DNA of 64,000 nt. It comes from Hamiltosporidium tvaerminnensis. Its lineage: Eukaryota > Microsporidia > Dubosqiidae. Within the stretch, counting starts at the first letter, position 1, and each line of letters begins with the position of its first letter. The DNA is taken from assembly GCA_022605425.2 (NCBI GenBank), contig CM061246.1:1792501-1856500 (forward strand), read 5' to 3'. Position numbers and translations under genes: made by a program. Of the stretch, positions 32,290-44,480 are shown one piece after another. The notes beneath the pieces were generated by a model, which was given only the letters and a program-made list of their open reading frames with translations, made no database searches and was not told the origin of the DNA.

Positions 32290-34058
32290 TTACAAAATAA
32301 TATTTTATTACTGTTTAATTAGAAAATAATATTTTATTACAATTTACTTAGAAAATAATTTTATTCTATAAGATTCTGAGTTTAAATGTTTTACCATTTT
32401 TATATGTTTTTTTCTACCTCTTTAACCACTTCTGTCTCTTCTTCCAAATCTGACTCTTCATTTATGTTATTGGTCGGTTCCTCTAATTGGTTCCTCCTTG
32501 TGAAATAAGAAGTATATTATTTTTTGGTTTATAATTTTTTGCACCATCATCCTCTCTCTTCTCTTCTTTTAAAGGGGGTATTGGTTCCTCATGCATCTCT
32601 GATCTCATAATAACATTTGATGAAGCTCTCTCCCAGCTCTCTTCGGCATTGAGTCCTGACTCAAGTCCTCTTCGTCGATCAAAGTAAATTGTTTCGACTG
32701 TCTTCTAAAATACTATAGACTAAATGTATGCCTCTACATTCATGGGTATTTCTAGTCGTTTAAGATGAGATTTATGGTATTTTGTCACAATACCGTCCCA
32801 GGTCATCACATAAGGGATTATCTCAACACTACACTTATAAATAAGACCCAACTCATTGGCTAGCAGGTCATACTTCCTAAGTTTTTCAGTTTCAACTATT
32901 TGAAGTGAATCTTGGGAAGTGATTCCTACTTCAATGAGTGTTATCTTATTCTTCTTCTTATCTAAAATAAATATGTCCGGTCTGTTATTCCGAATTTTAA
33001 CATCAGTTTTAATTCTGGTGTCCACTCTTATCTCTGCATACTCATTATCAAGAATTTCTTGAACTGAGTGACTCCTAATTCGTTTTGAAGACTTAAACTT
33101 ATATCTATTTAAGAGAAGTAAGTGTAGGCATCTAACCACTTCATTATGCCGTCTGGTGTAGTCACGGCCTAGCATTTTTTCACATCGAGTTGCTAGATGA
33201 TCTACAGTCTTACCAGACTTCCCGCAATGTTGATACACACAATCTGCTCCCCAGAATACATTTCTATCCTGGATATAGCAGAACACAGCTTCATTTCGTG
33301 GCCTAATATTTCCTCTCTTTAGCCATCTTGAAGAGTCACTAACACTCACAAGCTCATTTTTTCTTGCATTATATAACTTTGAATGGAGTTTTCGTTTTTC
33401 TATTTCGTTATATAGTTTTGCAAGTTGAGCTTCTTCTAAACTTTTCTTAGTGATTTCTTCTACCAACCTGTACTTTACTTTTAAGAAGCCTTTTATTAGT
33501 GCAAGATGGGTTTTATTATTATTCTCCACCTTGAGGATTGCTGCTCGTCTAGTTGATATTTCTTTACTTTTTTCGAGACAATCCAAGAGTTGCAGAAGCA
33601 TATGTTCGCTTCGCAACTCAACACTATGTAGGCCTCTTCCAAGTTCTGTTCTAGGAAGGTATAAACGCTCTTTACATCCTGGGCGGCGATGTATCTTATT
33701 CTTCACCAACACCGCACGCACTGCATCATCTAACTTAGAGAAGTCAGCCAGTTCAAGTCGAAGTACTCCTATGTGATAGTTGATTAAAGATATCGCATGT
33801 TGATTGATTGCAGAAAATAAATTTTTTGCGTTTAATCTAGTGTGACAAAGTCTTTCAAATCTTGCTATCAGTTTGCTCTGTACTTCTTCAAATGAGCTAC
33901 GTGTTGGAATTCCTCTGCTATCTTCTATTATTCCTAAATATTCATAAACACTAACACCTTCTAAAAGAGTAGCAGTATCTTCACAACACTTATCATTTGT
34001 GGCTGACTTCTCTTTGTTAGTCTCTAACCCAATCACCTTTAAAAATACCTTTGTCTCG
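32290..34058 (-). mobile_element. 5'-truncated R4/Dong-like non-LTR retrotransposon, copy 1
   Basis: Minus-strand copy whose frame (stop at 32720) covers only the region after the reverse-transcriptase active site. It holds the thumb-like part, a C-x2-C-x8-H-x4-C zinc knuckle (CQ-type, VDHLATRC) and the restriction-like endonuclease (RPDIFILDKKKNKITLIEVGI). It lacks the N-terminal domain and the FIDD box. Sequence identity with copies 2 and 3 stops abruptly at 34058, where leucine-rich gene sequence begins: a 5'-truncated insertion, as expected from target-primed reverse transcription. Its 3' end carries a tail of three imperfect units of TTAGAAAATAATATTTTATTAC (32290-32365). The region beyond the stop (32365-32719) still shows decayed C-terminal coding sequence of the family. 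Confidence 0.9.
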
Positions 34059-35642
34059 ACTTCTATTTTCAATAATTATATCCGAATAAAATATTCCTAA
34101 GCTTTCTAGCCCTTTTATTTTTAAAATATCTCTTAGAAAATCAGATTTCATCACTGACAAATAAATTTCAATGGATTTTATATTTTCTTCTAAAATAGTA
34201 TTTTCAGTTGTGAAAAATTGTTTATCATTTAATTCTTTTAAAGTAATTGAAATATTATTGAAACACCCTTTATACACATTAAAACACTTGAATGGCAAAT
34301 CATGATTTTTGAATTGAAAACATTCAGTGATTTTAACTTTGTCTCTAAATTCTACTTCCTTAAGTAACTTTAAATAGAAATCTTTAGTTTCTTTTGGTAT
34401 TTTTTGCATTTTTTTTGATGGATTCTTCGATGGAATGTTGTTGGTATGTGTCCTTCTGAGTTTTTATCAATACTCTGCTAGGTTAAGATTTTCAAATTCT
34501 TTTATTTCATGAACCGCATTTCTTTTTTCATGATTACTATTTTCCTAAAATATAAATTCGTTAATTTCGGCTAAATACTTGTCGAAAATCTGACTTGTGA
34601 CAACTTTAGATTTTATAAAAACATTTTTTTTTTAATTTTACAAAATTTAAATTTGCATTTAAAGAACAAAATGCATTATCAGATATGTAACACATATGAA
34701 ATAAAACTTCATCAATCATCTTTTTTAGACTTTCTAAGATAAAACAAAAACTCTTCGAATGTGTTTCCTGTAATTTGTGTATTTGCAAATACTTTATATC
34801 TAATGGGTTTTGAAACACTACAAATAAACCTTTGCTTTTATGATTCAGAACCAATTACTATAAAAAAATGAATCAAATTTGTCATTAATTAGTAAAGTAT
34901 GCTTTCTATCTTTTGTAAACAATCCTTTATATTCATCGTATATATAAGATTCATTTTCTTTTGAAGAAAACGAAAATCTTGAATTCTTTTTAATATTCAG
35001 TAGTTTTAAAAATTCTTGTGATATTTTTTTGTATAAATCATGTGAAAAATAGTCTTGCTTTGCAAAATAAAACGATACCTTTTCAAATCTAAATTATTCA
35101 TTTTATTAGATTCCATTAAAGAATACCAAATATTTCTTATCGAATTCCTCAATTTATTATCATAGTCAACTCTTAAATATTCTAAAAAGTACGATATTGT
35201 GTAAAACGTCTCAATTGTCATTTTATGTACCGGTAAATAATATGAAATTATAAACTCATAGAATATTAAAAAATCAGACTTCTTTATATGATAACAGAGA
35301 TATATTTCTATATTATTGTTCATTTTGTTAAAATTTCAAATAAATCAAACTTGAGATCCATTCTTTCAATAAATTCTATATAATACTGTTCATATTGCCT
35401 ATTTTCATCTTTGTCAAATCTTTTTTCTAAACAACTTTGTTCGTAATTTTCATTGATCTCATCTTGTTTGATTTGACATAGACATTCGGGCTTGAGTTAT
35501 TATTAATGGAATCCATGCTAGACTCTTCATTTTCATTCACAACATAAAATATAATATCTCTTTCAATCGAATAATAGATAAACACAAAAATAAGTGGTTT
35601 GTATAATGACGTTATGAGATGGAAGTACAGATTAAATTTCAT
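34059..35642 (-). pseudogene. Decayed leucine-rich family gene abutting the retrotransposon
   Basis: Minus-strand remnants in several frames (34059-34409, 34606-34854, 35006-35323, 35427-35642) align in order with residues 1 to about 520 of the intact gene at 60775-63108. Shared strings include KSDFLIFYEFIISYY, ENTILEENIK and the start MKFNL..HLITLLYKPLIFVFI. Frameshifts and stops separate the pieces. The C-terminal third is missing: the homology ends exactly where copy 1 of the R4-like element begins. The continuation is not found on the far side of the element, so a deletion accompanied or followed the insertion. Confidence 0.85.
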
Positions 35643-36150
35643 AAATTTTAGAAAAAAAATCTGTATTTTATAATTTTAAAGTCAAGTTACTTTTTTTTTT
35701 AGTTAAAAAAATTCTAATAGTCTTTCAAAATGAATGAATCCATTAATCATAATTTATAAAAATTCTATAAAATATTGTAGAATAAAAAAAACTTGAAAAG
35801 CTAGTATAAACAACTGTTATAATTTCCAAATATCAAATTAAATTAAATACGACTACATTTTTTGAAAATATAAAAATATTTCTTTTTATGTCCGATTATT
35901 CTTTGTAATTTAAAGAAAAAATTGACAGTACTTTACATTTTAGTTCAGTTTTATATTACATATTACTTAAACTTTAGATTCTTTTACCTCCTAGAATTTC
36001 TCTCAATAAAAAATACAAAATTAGATTATTCTTAGAATCAGAATGATATTTCATTGATTGACGGTTATTTTTTTTGCTTGTGTACTTTATTACAAATAAT
36101 ATTTCTGTAAAAAGTAAATTAAACAGTTATTGAAATGTAAGAATATACAC
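35643..36150 (-). repeat. Duplicated 5' flank of the leucine-rich gene
   Basis: The non-coding sequence upstream of the pseudogene is also similar to the flank of the intact gene (63109-63640). Examples are TTAGTTAAAAAAATT near the start and GAATTTC.CT.AATAAAAAATAC..AATTAGATTATT further out. The duplicated block is therefore genomic DNA that includes the promoter, not a processed copy. Confidence 0.7.
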
Positions 36151-37216
36151 CGTAGAGCCTAGGTGTAATTATGGAAAAGTTTAGAACAATATCAATAAAA
36201 AATAAATTTAAAATGACATTCAGGCGACCAAATATGCTATCACAGTCATATACTTAATAAAAGAAATCTTATGAAAACATTAGTAATTTGATTCACGGTC
36301 TAAAGTGCACACTCATGTCCATAATGTACCCCGTTATTTCCTATATATTTTTAATTATGATAACACCCTTTATTTTATTAAAACTTATGTTTTTTGTATT
36401 ATATTTCCTATCCTATAATTTACCGGGTTTTTTTCGTATTTATCCCACCATATATTGCACCTAAGTAATTTCCCATATTTTTAAAGTCGGTTTATAGGCC
36501 TTGAATCTAAACCATTATCATGCAATATATATATAAACTTAGGATTAAACTGTGAAAAGACTTTCTTTTGCACTCATAAGAAAAAAATGCGAAAAACAAT
36601 CTTTGACTTCATTATCCGAGCTATAGCTTCGTAAATTTTCTATAAAACTTTCTTTTCTACCTGGTTTGTTTCTCGTATATTTTTTTTGTTTTCCATTTCC
36701 AAATTATTACCCGCTTTTGAGTGTTTCCCAATAAAAATTAAGGTTTTTTTGACCTTCGTAGTTTTCTTTTTCTTTTATTGTTACTTTAAATTTCAGAGCT
36801 TCGGCTGGTATTTTATGGTTAATCTGTTCTATTCCTCCTACCTTTATTCACTATCTTCTTGTTGACGAAGAAATTTATTCTTATGAAGTATTTGCTTTAT
36901 CTGAAAAAACTGTTCCTTATAACGATATGCTGTATTTGTTAATTTATTAATGTACAAATTCTGACTCATTTCTATTAAAATTCTTTTAATTTAATCAAGT
37001 ATAAAGTTACACGAAGCTATTCAGGCAAAAATTGTTTTATGCAATTATTATTGAGAATGTAAATAAATTACCAGAAGAATGAAAAAATCATCAAGTTTTC
37101 ATACAATTTTAAGTAACTGTAAATTCGTTTATAAAATATCTCAAGAAAGTAATTTAATTTTTTTAAAAAATGAAAACTTTATGCAAATTAAAAAAACAAA
37201 TTTATTATATTAGACT
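36151..37216. other. AT-rich intergenic region without recognisable gene
   Basis: No motif-bearing open frame and no repeat recognised. Confidence 0.5.
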
Positions 37217-37224
37217 TGATTTGT

Positions 37225-37922
37225 GGAGGGGGGATAACCACTTAAAAAACTTTTGCTTAGCAATGAGTGTGTGTAACTTGTGAGAATCATTGTTTGGTGG
37301 GAAAAAATCACACTACATCTTCGGTTGTTCCATCAGAGTTTGTACATGAAGAGAGTTCTAAGAAATAAGGAAACCTTTTCTGCAAATATATTTGTAGTTT
37401 TTTATGTAACTGGATTGCATACCGCGGCTGAATATTTAGGTAATTGCCATGTAAAATCATAGAAACCTAGTCTTGCTCACTCGGATTAGAAGACTTAGCG
37501 CCTGGGAGAAATAAAAATAAAAACATTAAAAGCCATGAGAGCTAAGTAGCAGGTTATACCTGTTGGTATGACATTCACTGTCAAGGTGGGTTTTATGTAA
37601 GTCTATGAAGTGTATCTTAGCTAGAAGTTTATTGGGTTGAAGAAGTGTAGAGTAAGTGGGAATGCTGCATAGTCTTGGGAGAGCCCAGGGGGGATTTGGC
37701 CTTCGATCACACTCCATGCAACGGACATTAACGAACTCCGGGCAACTGCCTCGCCTATTAATTTGCTTCTACATACCTGGTAGATGAAAGGCTTTGGGAT
37801 GTAGGTATCGCAGGGGTTACCGATGGAGTGTTAATATAGCAGTTATTTATATTAAACCTAGAACTGTGTAAATATCATGAAAACAAATATAACACTTGCC
37901 ACTATTTTAAAAAAGATGTGAT
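37225..37922 (-). repeat. Dispersed 700-bp element, copy E (inverted)
   Basis: Reverse-complement match to copies A and C over the full length: GGATAACCACTTAAAAAACTTTTGCTTAGCAATG at the left, ATTAAACCTAGAACTGTGTAAATATCATG..CACTTGCCACTATTTTAAAAAAGATGTGAT at the right. The short frames 37280-37462 and 37526-37717 lie inside it and are not genes. Confidence 0.92.
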
Positions 37923-38524
37923 ACTTTTAAATAAATTTTCAAGTAATTTATCTCTTTATTAAAATAGATATTTAAATACAGAAAATAAAAGGATTGGTTT
38001 TTATTTTTAATTGAAATCTAAATAATGATTTTTATTAATAAGATCGTTTTTGATGTGAGTATTCTTGTTTTATTCTTATAATTTTAAATTACATTTTTTT
38101 TCTTTTATTTTGTATTTCGATAAAAATATTTGTGATTTTAAAATTTTATTTTAAAATTTTATTTTAAAATGAATTTTAAAATGAATTTTGATATTTCTTT
38201 TAACTATTCTTAAGTATAAAATTGTATGAAGGAATTCCTTACACCAGTATGTCTCTTTAAAATATATTATTTTAAAAATTGTAATTTTAATATTTGATTT
38301 TAATAGTTTTAAATATAAGATTCATTAAAATTATTTCTTATGTCTCTTAAAAATATATAATTTAAAAAATCGTAATTCTAATATTCTTAAATATAGATTC
38401 ATTACAAAATATTTCTTATGTCTCTTAAAATCGTAATTTCATTGTACCAACAAAATTAAAAAAATAGTAATTTTTAAAACAAGTAAATTCAAAAAAAAAG
38501 AATAATAGTTTTTAATTTATTTAT
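37923..38524. other. AT-rich upstream region of the RING gene
   Basis: Contains imperfect local repeats of ATTTTAAAATGAATTTTAAAAT and of TTCATTA.AAATATTTCTTATGTCTCTTAAAA (38320-38430). No gene. Confidence 0.55.
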
Positions 38525-38533
38525 GGGTTAACC
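38525..38533 (+). promoter_or_regulatory. GGGTTAACC motif before the RING-H2 gene
   Basis: GGGTTAACC, a nearly palindromic element, ends two bases before the ATG at 38536. It is comparable with the CCC/GGG tracts next to other starts here. Confidence 0.35.
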
Positions 38534-38535
38534 GT

Positions 38536-39108
38536 ATGTCAGAGACATTACCATATTATTGTCACGAATGTGGTACAACAGTACAAATAGATGATAACTT
38601 TGAATGTATAGAATGTGGAGGCAGATTTGTAGAAATATACGATGAAAACGAACATACCGACTATAACATGTACATAGATTCATTTGAAAGTATACGTCAA
38701 CTAACTGATGAACTTCATGAGGTGCCACAACCAGGTTCAAATTTTTTTGCTGCATTTGAGGAACGACTGAGGTCTCTTTTAAATAATAGACGTGGTAGTT
38801 CTAGTAGTATAGCGTCTGATAGAAGAAACTATGCTATTGGACCCGAATTGGATAATATAATTGCTTTTCTGTTGGAAACAGAGGGTAGAAATACTTCTTT
38901 ACAACCAGCTAATGAAGATTTTATTAAGAAAATTCAAATTTTACAGTCTAAAAGTAATGGTGAGTGTTCTATATGTCTTAATCGGTATAATGAAAAAGAT
39001 TGGGGTGTTTATTTTAAATGTGGACATTTTTTCCATCAGGAATGTGCATTTGGATGGATGAAAGTGCATAATACTTGTCCTAATTGTAGAACTAAAGTAG
39101 ATAATTAA
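38536..39108 (+). CDS. RING-H2 E3 ubiquitin ligase, RNF115/RNF126-like
   Basis: 190 residues with the two-zinc-domain layout of the RNF115/RNF126 (BCA2) group. An N-terminal zinc ribbon has C9-x2-C12...C24-x2-C27 in the context YYCHECG..FECIECGGRFVE. A linker follows with an EERLRSLL helix and a Ser/Arg-rich stretch. At the C-terminus a complete C3H2C3 RING is formed by C144, C147, C162, H164, H167, C170, C181 and C184 (CSICLNRY..YFKCGHFFHQEC..CPNC). RING-H2 proteins pass ubiquitin from an E2 to substrates; the N-terminal ribbon of this group binds ubiquitin or client proteins. Shorter than the roughly 300 residues in animals but with all ligands present, so probably functional. Its 3' end has been repeatedly duplicated just downstream. 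Confidence 0.9.
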   Translation: MSETLPYYCHECGTTVQIDDNFECIECGGRFVEIYDENEHTDYNMYIDSFESIRQLTDELHEVPQPGSNFFAAFEERLRSLLNNRRGSSSSIASDRRNYAIGPELDNIIAFLLETEGRNTSLQPANEDFIKKIQILQSKSNGECSICLNRYNEKDWGVYFKCGHFFHQECAFGWMKVHNTCPNCRTKVDN

Positions 39109-39360
39109 ATTTTTAAGAAATATATATAAATTGAAATAGTTTTCTAAGTTTTTCATTTACTGTTCCTTTGTAGAACTAAAGTAGATAATTAAATTTTTAA
39201 GAAATATTTTGTAAAGTTACTTCTCTTTTCTAATTATAGAAGTAAAGTAAATAATTATATTATAAAAAAATATTTTGTAAGTGTACTGTTTAATTGTCCT
39301 TATTGTAGAAGTAAAGTAAATAATTAAATTATAAAGAAATATTTATAAATTGAAATCTTT
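39085..39360 (+). repeat. Tandem copies of the 3' end of the RING-H2 gene
   Basis: The gene's last codons plus stop and trailer (TGTAGAACTAAAGTAGATAATTAAAT, then TTAAGAAATATAT) recur at about 39173, 39235 and 39308 with progressive changes (AGAAGTAAAGTAAATAATTA). Each copy is preceded by a reflection of the upstream coding bases (TTGTCCTTATTGTAGAAG versus TTGTCCTAATTGTAGAAC). Spacing is about 62-80 bp. The copies look like serial duplications of the terminal coding segment with its stop and 3' signal. Confidence 0.8.
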
Positions 39361-39589
39361 TTTTTAATGAATAGTTAGTTACTCAATGGCATTACAACTG
39401 ATTAAGTTTTTAGTCTCATATATTGTAAACTTTTTTGGAAATGTAAATTATATTAAAAGATAATTTTTTAAATATATTCGAATCTAAAATTGTAAAATAA
39501 AAAACTTTAAAATTGAAAAGAAATGTCTTTTTAAATCAGAATTTTATGTATAAACTTGTTTTTTACTCATAAAATATTGAATACAAAAA

Positions 39590-42070
39590 TATTTACCGCT
39601 ATCTATTATATGCTTGGACTGTTCTTATAATATAAACTTTCCTTTTAAAAATATTATTATTTCTACATCAAGAAACTTACGAATCTTCATAAGTATCTTT
39701 ATTGTATTATGAAAGTCTTTTGTTTAAAAGGAACGCCTCGGGCCGACTGGTTTACTGTAAGTCATCTTATCTGATAGTAAAAGTACACCACTGAGTGGTT
39801 CTGACTGTAGATAATAACCTGAATGTCAAGCCTGTACTAGCTTACGACTAAGTGTGTAACGAAAGTCGTTCAACTTGAAGTGGAAAAGCGAGTGTTGCTT
39901 ATGGAAACCAGTTGGGAGCAGTTAGAGGTGTGCAGGGAGCGAAAGAGCAAGCTCTACTGAATATTGCCCTAAATAAAGAGTACGGAAACAATCTTAAGGC
40001 AACATGAATTGACGTTAAAAAAGCTTATGATTCAATTGACCATTCTTATTTAACTAAATGCATTGAAAACCTTAATTTACCTGATTGGATCCTATAATTT
40101 ATCAAGGTAATTATATCAATATGAAATTTATATATCAGTAGGGCCTGAAAAAATCATGAGCAAGAATATTGAGAGAGGGATTCTGCAAGGAGATAGTTTG
40201 TCACCATTTTTGTTTGTGTTGTATATGGATCTATTAAGCCGAAAGCTTAATGAAAAATACACAAAAGTGACAGTACAAACAGATGTAGAATCCCATTCTA
40301 CTAATCCTCTCTTGTTTATTGATAATCTAAAGCTCCTTGCTAAAGACAGTTCGACATGAGTGCTATGACAGACGAGGAAAAGGAATTTTTAAAGGTGATT
40401 GGGTTAGAAATTAACATAGAGAAGTCGGCCACAAATGATACGTGTTGTGAAGATACTGCTACTCTTCTAGAAGGTGTTAGTGTTTATAAATATTTAAGGA
40501 TAATAGAAGATAGCAGAGGAATCCCAACACGTAGCTCATTTAAAGAAGTACAGAGCAAACTTATATCAAGAGTTGAAAGACTTTGTCACACTAGATTAAA
40601 TGCAAAAAATTTATTTTCTGCAATCAATCAACATGCGATATCGTTAATCAACTACCACATAGGAGTACTTCGACTTGAGCCGGCTGACTTCTCTAAGTTA
40701 GATGATGCAGTGCGTGCGGTGTTGGTGAAGAATAAAATACATCTCCGCCCAGGATGTAAAGAGCGTTTATACCTTCCTAGAACAGAACTTGGAATAGGCC
40801 TACATAGTGTTGAGTTGCGAAGCGAACATATGCTTCTGCAACTCTTGGATTGTCTCGAAAAAAGTAAAGAAATATCAACTAGACGAGCAGCAATCCTCAA
40901 GGTGGAGAATAATAATAAAACCCATCTTGCACTAATAAAAGGCTTCTTAAAAGTAAAGTACAGGTTGGTAGAAGAAGTCACTAAGAAAAGTTTAGAAGAA
41001 GCTCAACTTGCAAAACTATATAACGAAATAGAAAAACAAAAACTCCATTCAAAGTTATATAATGCAAGGAAAAATGAGCTTGTGAGTGTTAGTGACTCTT
41101 CTAGATGGTTAAAAAAAGGGAATATTAGGCCACGCAATGAAGCTGTGTGCTGCTATATCCAAGATAGAAATGTATTCTGGTGAGCAGATAGTTTGTAAAC
41201 ATTTTGGAAAGTCTCGTAATACTGTAGATCATCTAGCAACTCGATGTGAAAAAATGCTAGGTCATGACTACACCAGACGGCATAATGAAGTGGTTAGATG
41301 CCTACACTTACTTCTCTTAAATAGATATAAGTTTAAGTCTTCAAAACGAATTAGGAGTCACTCAGTTCAAGAAATTCTTGATAATGAGTATGCAGAGATA
41401 AGAGTGGACACCAGAATTAAAACTGATGTTAAAATTCGGAATAACAGACCCGACATATTTATTTTAGATAAGAAGAAGAATAAGATAACACTCATTGAAG
41501 TAGGAATCACTTCCCAAGATTCACTTCAAATAGTTGAAACTGAAAAACTTAGGAAGTATGACCTGCTAGCCAATGAGTTAGGTCTTATTTATAAGTGTAG
41601 TGTTGAGATAAACCCTTATGTGATGACCTGGGACGGTATTGTGACAAAATACTATAAATCTCCTCTTAAAAGACTAGAAATACCCATGAATGTAGAGGCA
41701 TACATTCAGTCTATAGGACTTAAGAAAACAGTCGAAACAATTTCCTTTGATCGACGAAGAGGACTTGAGTCAGAACTAAATGCCGAAGAGAGCTGGGAGA
41801 GAGCGTCAATGGGTGTTATTATGAGATCAGAGATGCATGAGGAACCAACACCCTTTTTCAAAGAAGAGAAGAGAGAGGAAGATAGTGCAAAAAATTTTAA
41901 ACCCAAAAATAAAGCACCCTTTATTTCACAAGGAGGAACCACTTTAGAGGAACCGACTAATAACATAAATAAAGAGTCGGATTCGGAAGAAGAAACAAAA
42001 TTGGTTAAAGAGGTAGAAGAAAACATATAAAAATGGTAAAAATATTTTAACCCGGAATTATATGAAGAAA
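39590..42070 (+). mobile_element. R4/Dong-like non-LTR retrotransposon, copy 2, 5'-truncated and mutated
   Basis: Plus-strand copy. Homology to copy 3 starts in heavily changed form near 39590-39650 (ATCAAGAAACTTACGAATCTTCA) and runs to the shared 3' end (TTTTAACCC, about 42055). The frame is broken into 40156-40359, 40356-41183 and 41137-42030. The reverse-transcriptase box reads FIDN at 40315-40326 instead of FIDD, so the second catalytic aspartate is lost. The motif RGILQGDSLSP is kept (copy 3 has K in place of the G). The second cysteine of the zinc knuckle is replaced by F (CKHFGKS). The endonuclease segment RPDIFILDKKKNKITLIEVG is intact. This copy cannot be autonomous. Confidence 0.9.
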
Positions 42071-42146
42071 ATAAATAAAAACTGTTATATTTTTTCAGTA
42101 ATTAATTTATTAATTACATGAAACCCATATACATTCAACATAAAAA

Positions 42147-44480
42147 ATGTCTTACTGCAATTCCTTTTCCATTATATTTTATATTTTTACTACATGTGTG
42201 CTGATAGCTTCTCTTACAAGCGTATCATTTTATATTATAAACGAAGAGAACAATATTTCAAATCTAATAGAAAGCGCTCATACTATTGAAAATATGTTTA
42301 TTAATGAAAATAAAGAATATTTCAATAAGAATAATAAAACTACATTGTTTCAAAACAACATATTATCTCATGAACGTAAGTTTGGAACAACAAAATATTA
42401 TAATCCAGATATTATAGCACTGCCATACACGAAAAATATGCTACTCAATTCTACACTTTTAAAATCCTTATTTGATAGAGAAAAAACAACTTTTAGAGTG
42501 TTTATAAAAAATATTTCAAGCTCAAATTTTCTTATTTTCCTATAATTGGTAAAGAAATCGAATATTCTTACAAATCAAATAACGATTAAGGCTTTTCTGG
42601 AAATCTTAAGAATTATTACCATATTAGATATTAAAAAATCTAAGCAGAGAGATCTATTTATTAAAGAATTGTTAAGAAGTCTTGTATATGGACTGAATAC
42701 ATTGTCTTTTGGTTTTTAAAATGAAAGCTATTATAATTATCTTATCTATGATACAAAGCGATCATTATCGAGAGATTTATTGGTATTTTTCATGGAAGTA
42801 GTTTATTTTAAAGAAAACAGGACCAAACACTATCTTGTTTTAAAAGAAAACAAGATAACATGTTTCAAGATTGAGGGTTCTGTTTTTTATCAGGAAAAAA
42901 TCAAAATGAATCAAAGAAATAAAAATTGTTCACGATTAAATGATTTTAACGCAAAAAAATTATCGAAGTTGATGACCTCATATCTTCTACGTAATATTTG
43001 GGTTTTTTTACTTAAAATTACACGAATAGATTTTATTTACTTTGCATTTGCATTAGAAGAAACACTTAAAAGTATTTTTGAAATTTTTTCTGGTGCAAAG
43101 CTTCCTTCGGAAAAATTTTATATCCATTCAATAAAAAATGCACAAAACTACTTTTAAAAATGAAAAATCATATATTTTTAAAACTTAAAAGTTTTGAAGT
43201 TTGAATTTGATTTCACCTTGGAGGAATTAAAAGAGATATTGGTGTCTTACAAAAACATGGTAAAAATTTCAATAAAAACACGTAAAATCGATTTCAATAC
43301 TTTGCGATTTTTAATAGATTTCTGTTCTGAGAATTTGAATACATCATATAAAGTTGTTTCATCAAACTATATTTATGATAATAGTGATCCGGGTATATTG
43401 AAATGTATGCCAAATAACCTTTTGTTTTTTCCTATGTATTGCAAAATTGGTGGATATTTAACAGGCAATCCTCAAACCAAACTCCATTTATAAGTGCATA
43501 TTATAGGTATTTCTACGGAGATTTTCTTGGATATTGTTACGATATATTCCGTTTTGAATGTATGAATACTAAAAAAATTAAGATTTATATGCTCGATTCA
43601 TTATATCCACAAAAACTTGATAGCCAAGTTTATGTCGCTTTAAGATATTGTAAAACTCTAAAGCATATATATTTTGAAAATATAATAGTATCTAATGAGT
43701 TATTATATATATTTTATAAACAACTTCATTATTTTCCATCGAAATAAAGAATTTCGAGTGTTCCTACAACGAAAAATTGTTTGATAGAAATTATACTTTG
43801 AATTTCAATCTAAAGACTTTAATTCTTTCTAATTCTAAATTTTGTATCGAATCGAGACTTTTAAGTTATTTGTCAAAGTTTAAATTGTTTGTAATTTGAA
43901 AATGGAAAAGACACATTTTAATTATAAAAATTTAGCTTCGAGAAAGCCGTATTTAAACCTTCTTGCTTTTCTTAGTAAAAATAAGAAAGAAAAGATATTT
44001 TTAAAACATTTGGATTTAGAATCAACGTATATGAATGATCAATTGAAAAACTTTCTTTATTTTTATCTGACATTTATGATTTTTCAAGACTTAACTCGAT
44101 ATTTTTAACTTTCTATCGATTTACAGAAATCGATTATAGATTTTTCCCAGAAATGAACAAACTAAAAGTTGTTGATATAAATTTTTACGGCTTAACAGAA
44201 AGAATAGCTTTTAAAAAAGTTTTCGAGAATTCTAATTTATTCGATATAGTAATTTCTATAACGATACATCTTACTGAAATTACGCCTTAGTACATCCATC
44301 TTTTGGGATCTTACAAAAATTTATTAAGTTTATCTATTGCTTTAGATACAATTGATTATAAAATTGTTCAAAACATTCGTAGAAAAAACTTTAAGAATAC
44401 AGAATTCGTCTTAATGAAACCAATTCGAAGTGAAAGATCAAATGAAGTTAATGATACCTAGATTCCGAATTTATTCATAA
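42147..44480 (+). pseudogene. Decayed leucine-rich family gene, plus strand
   Basis: Starts 77 bp after the end of retrotransposon copy 2 with an apparently intact N-terminus: ATG at 42147 and a hydrophobic segment FSIIFYIFTTCVLIASLTSVSFYI that could be a signal peptide or anchor. The frame is then broken by stops and shifts into pieces at 42147-42545, 42780-43157, 43194-43493, 43439-43747 and 43896-44108, with weaker traces to about 44480 or beyond. The segment SSNFLIFL followed by LLRSLVYGLN parallels KKSDFLIFYEFI..LRNAVKNIW of the intact gene at 60775-63108, and spaced Leu/Ile/Phe patterns follow. It is more distant from that gene than the relic at 34059-35642. A recently dead or very divergent member is the likeliest reading. 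Confidence 0.65.

Noticed and set aside
37280-37717. Two short frames with protein-like cysteine and proline content
   Set aside because: They lie in the GC-rich core of the dispersed element and are not conserved as frames in the other copies.
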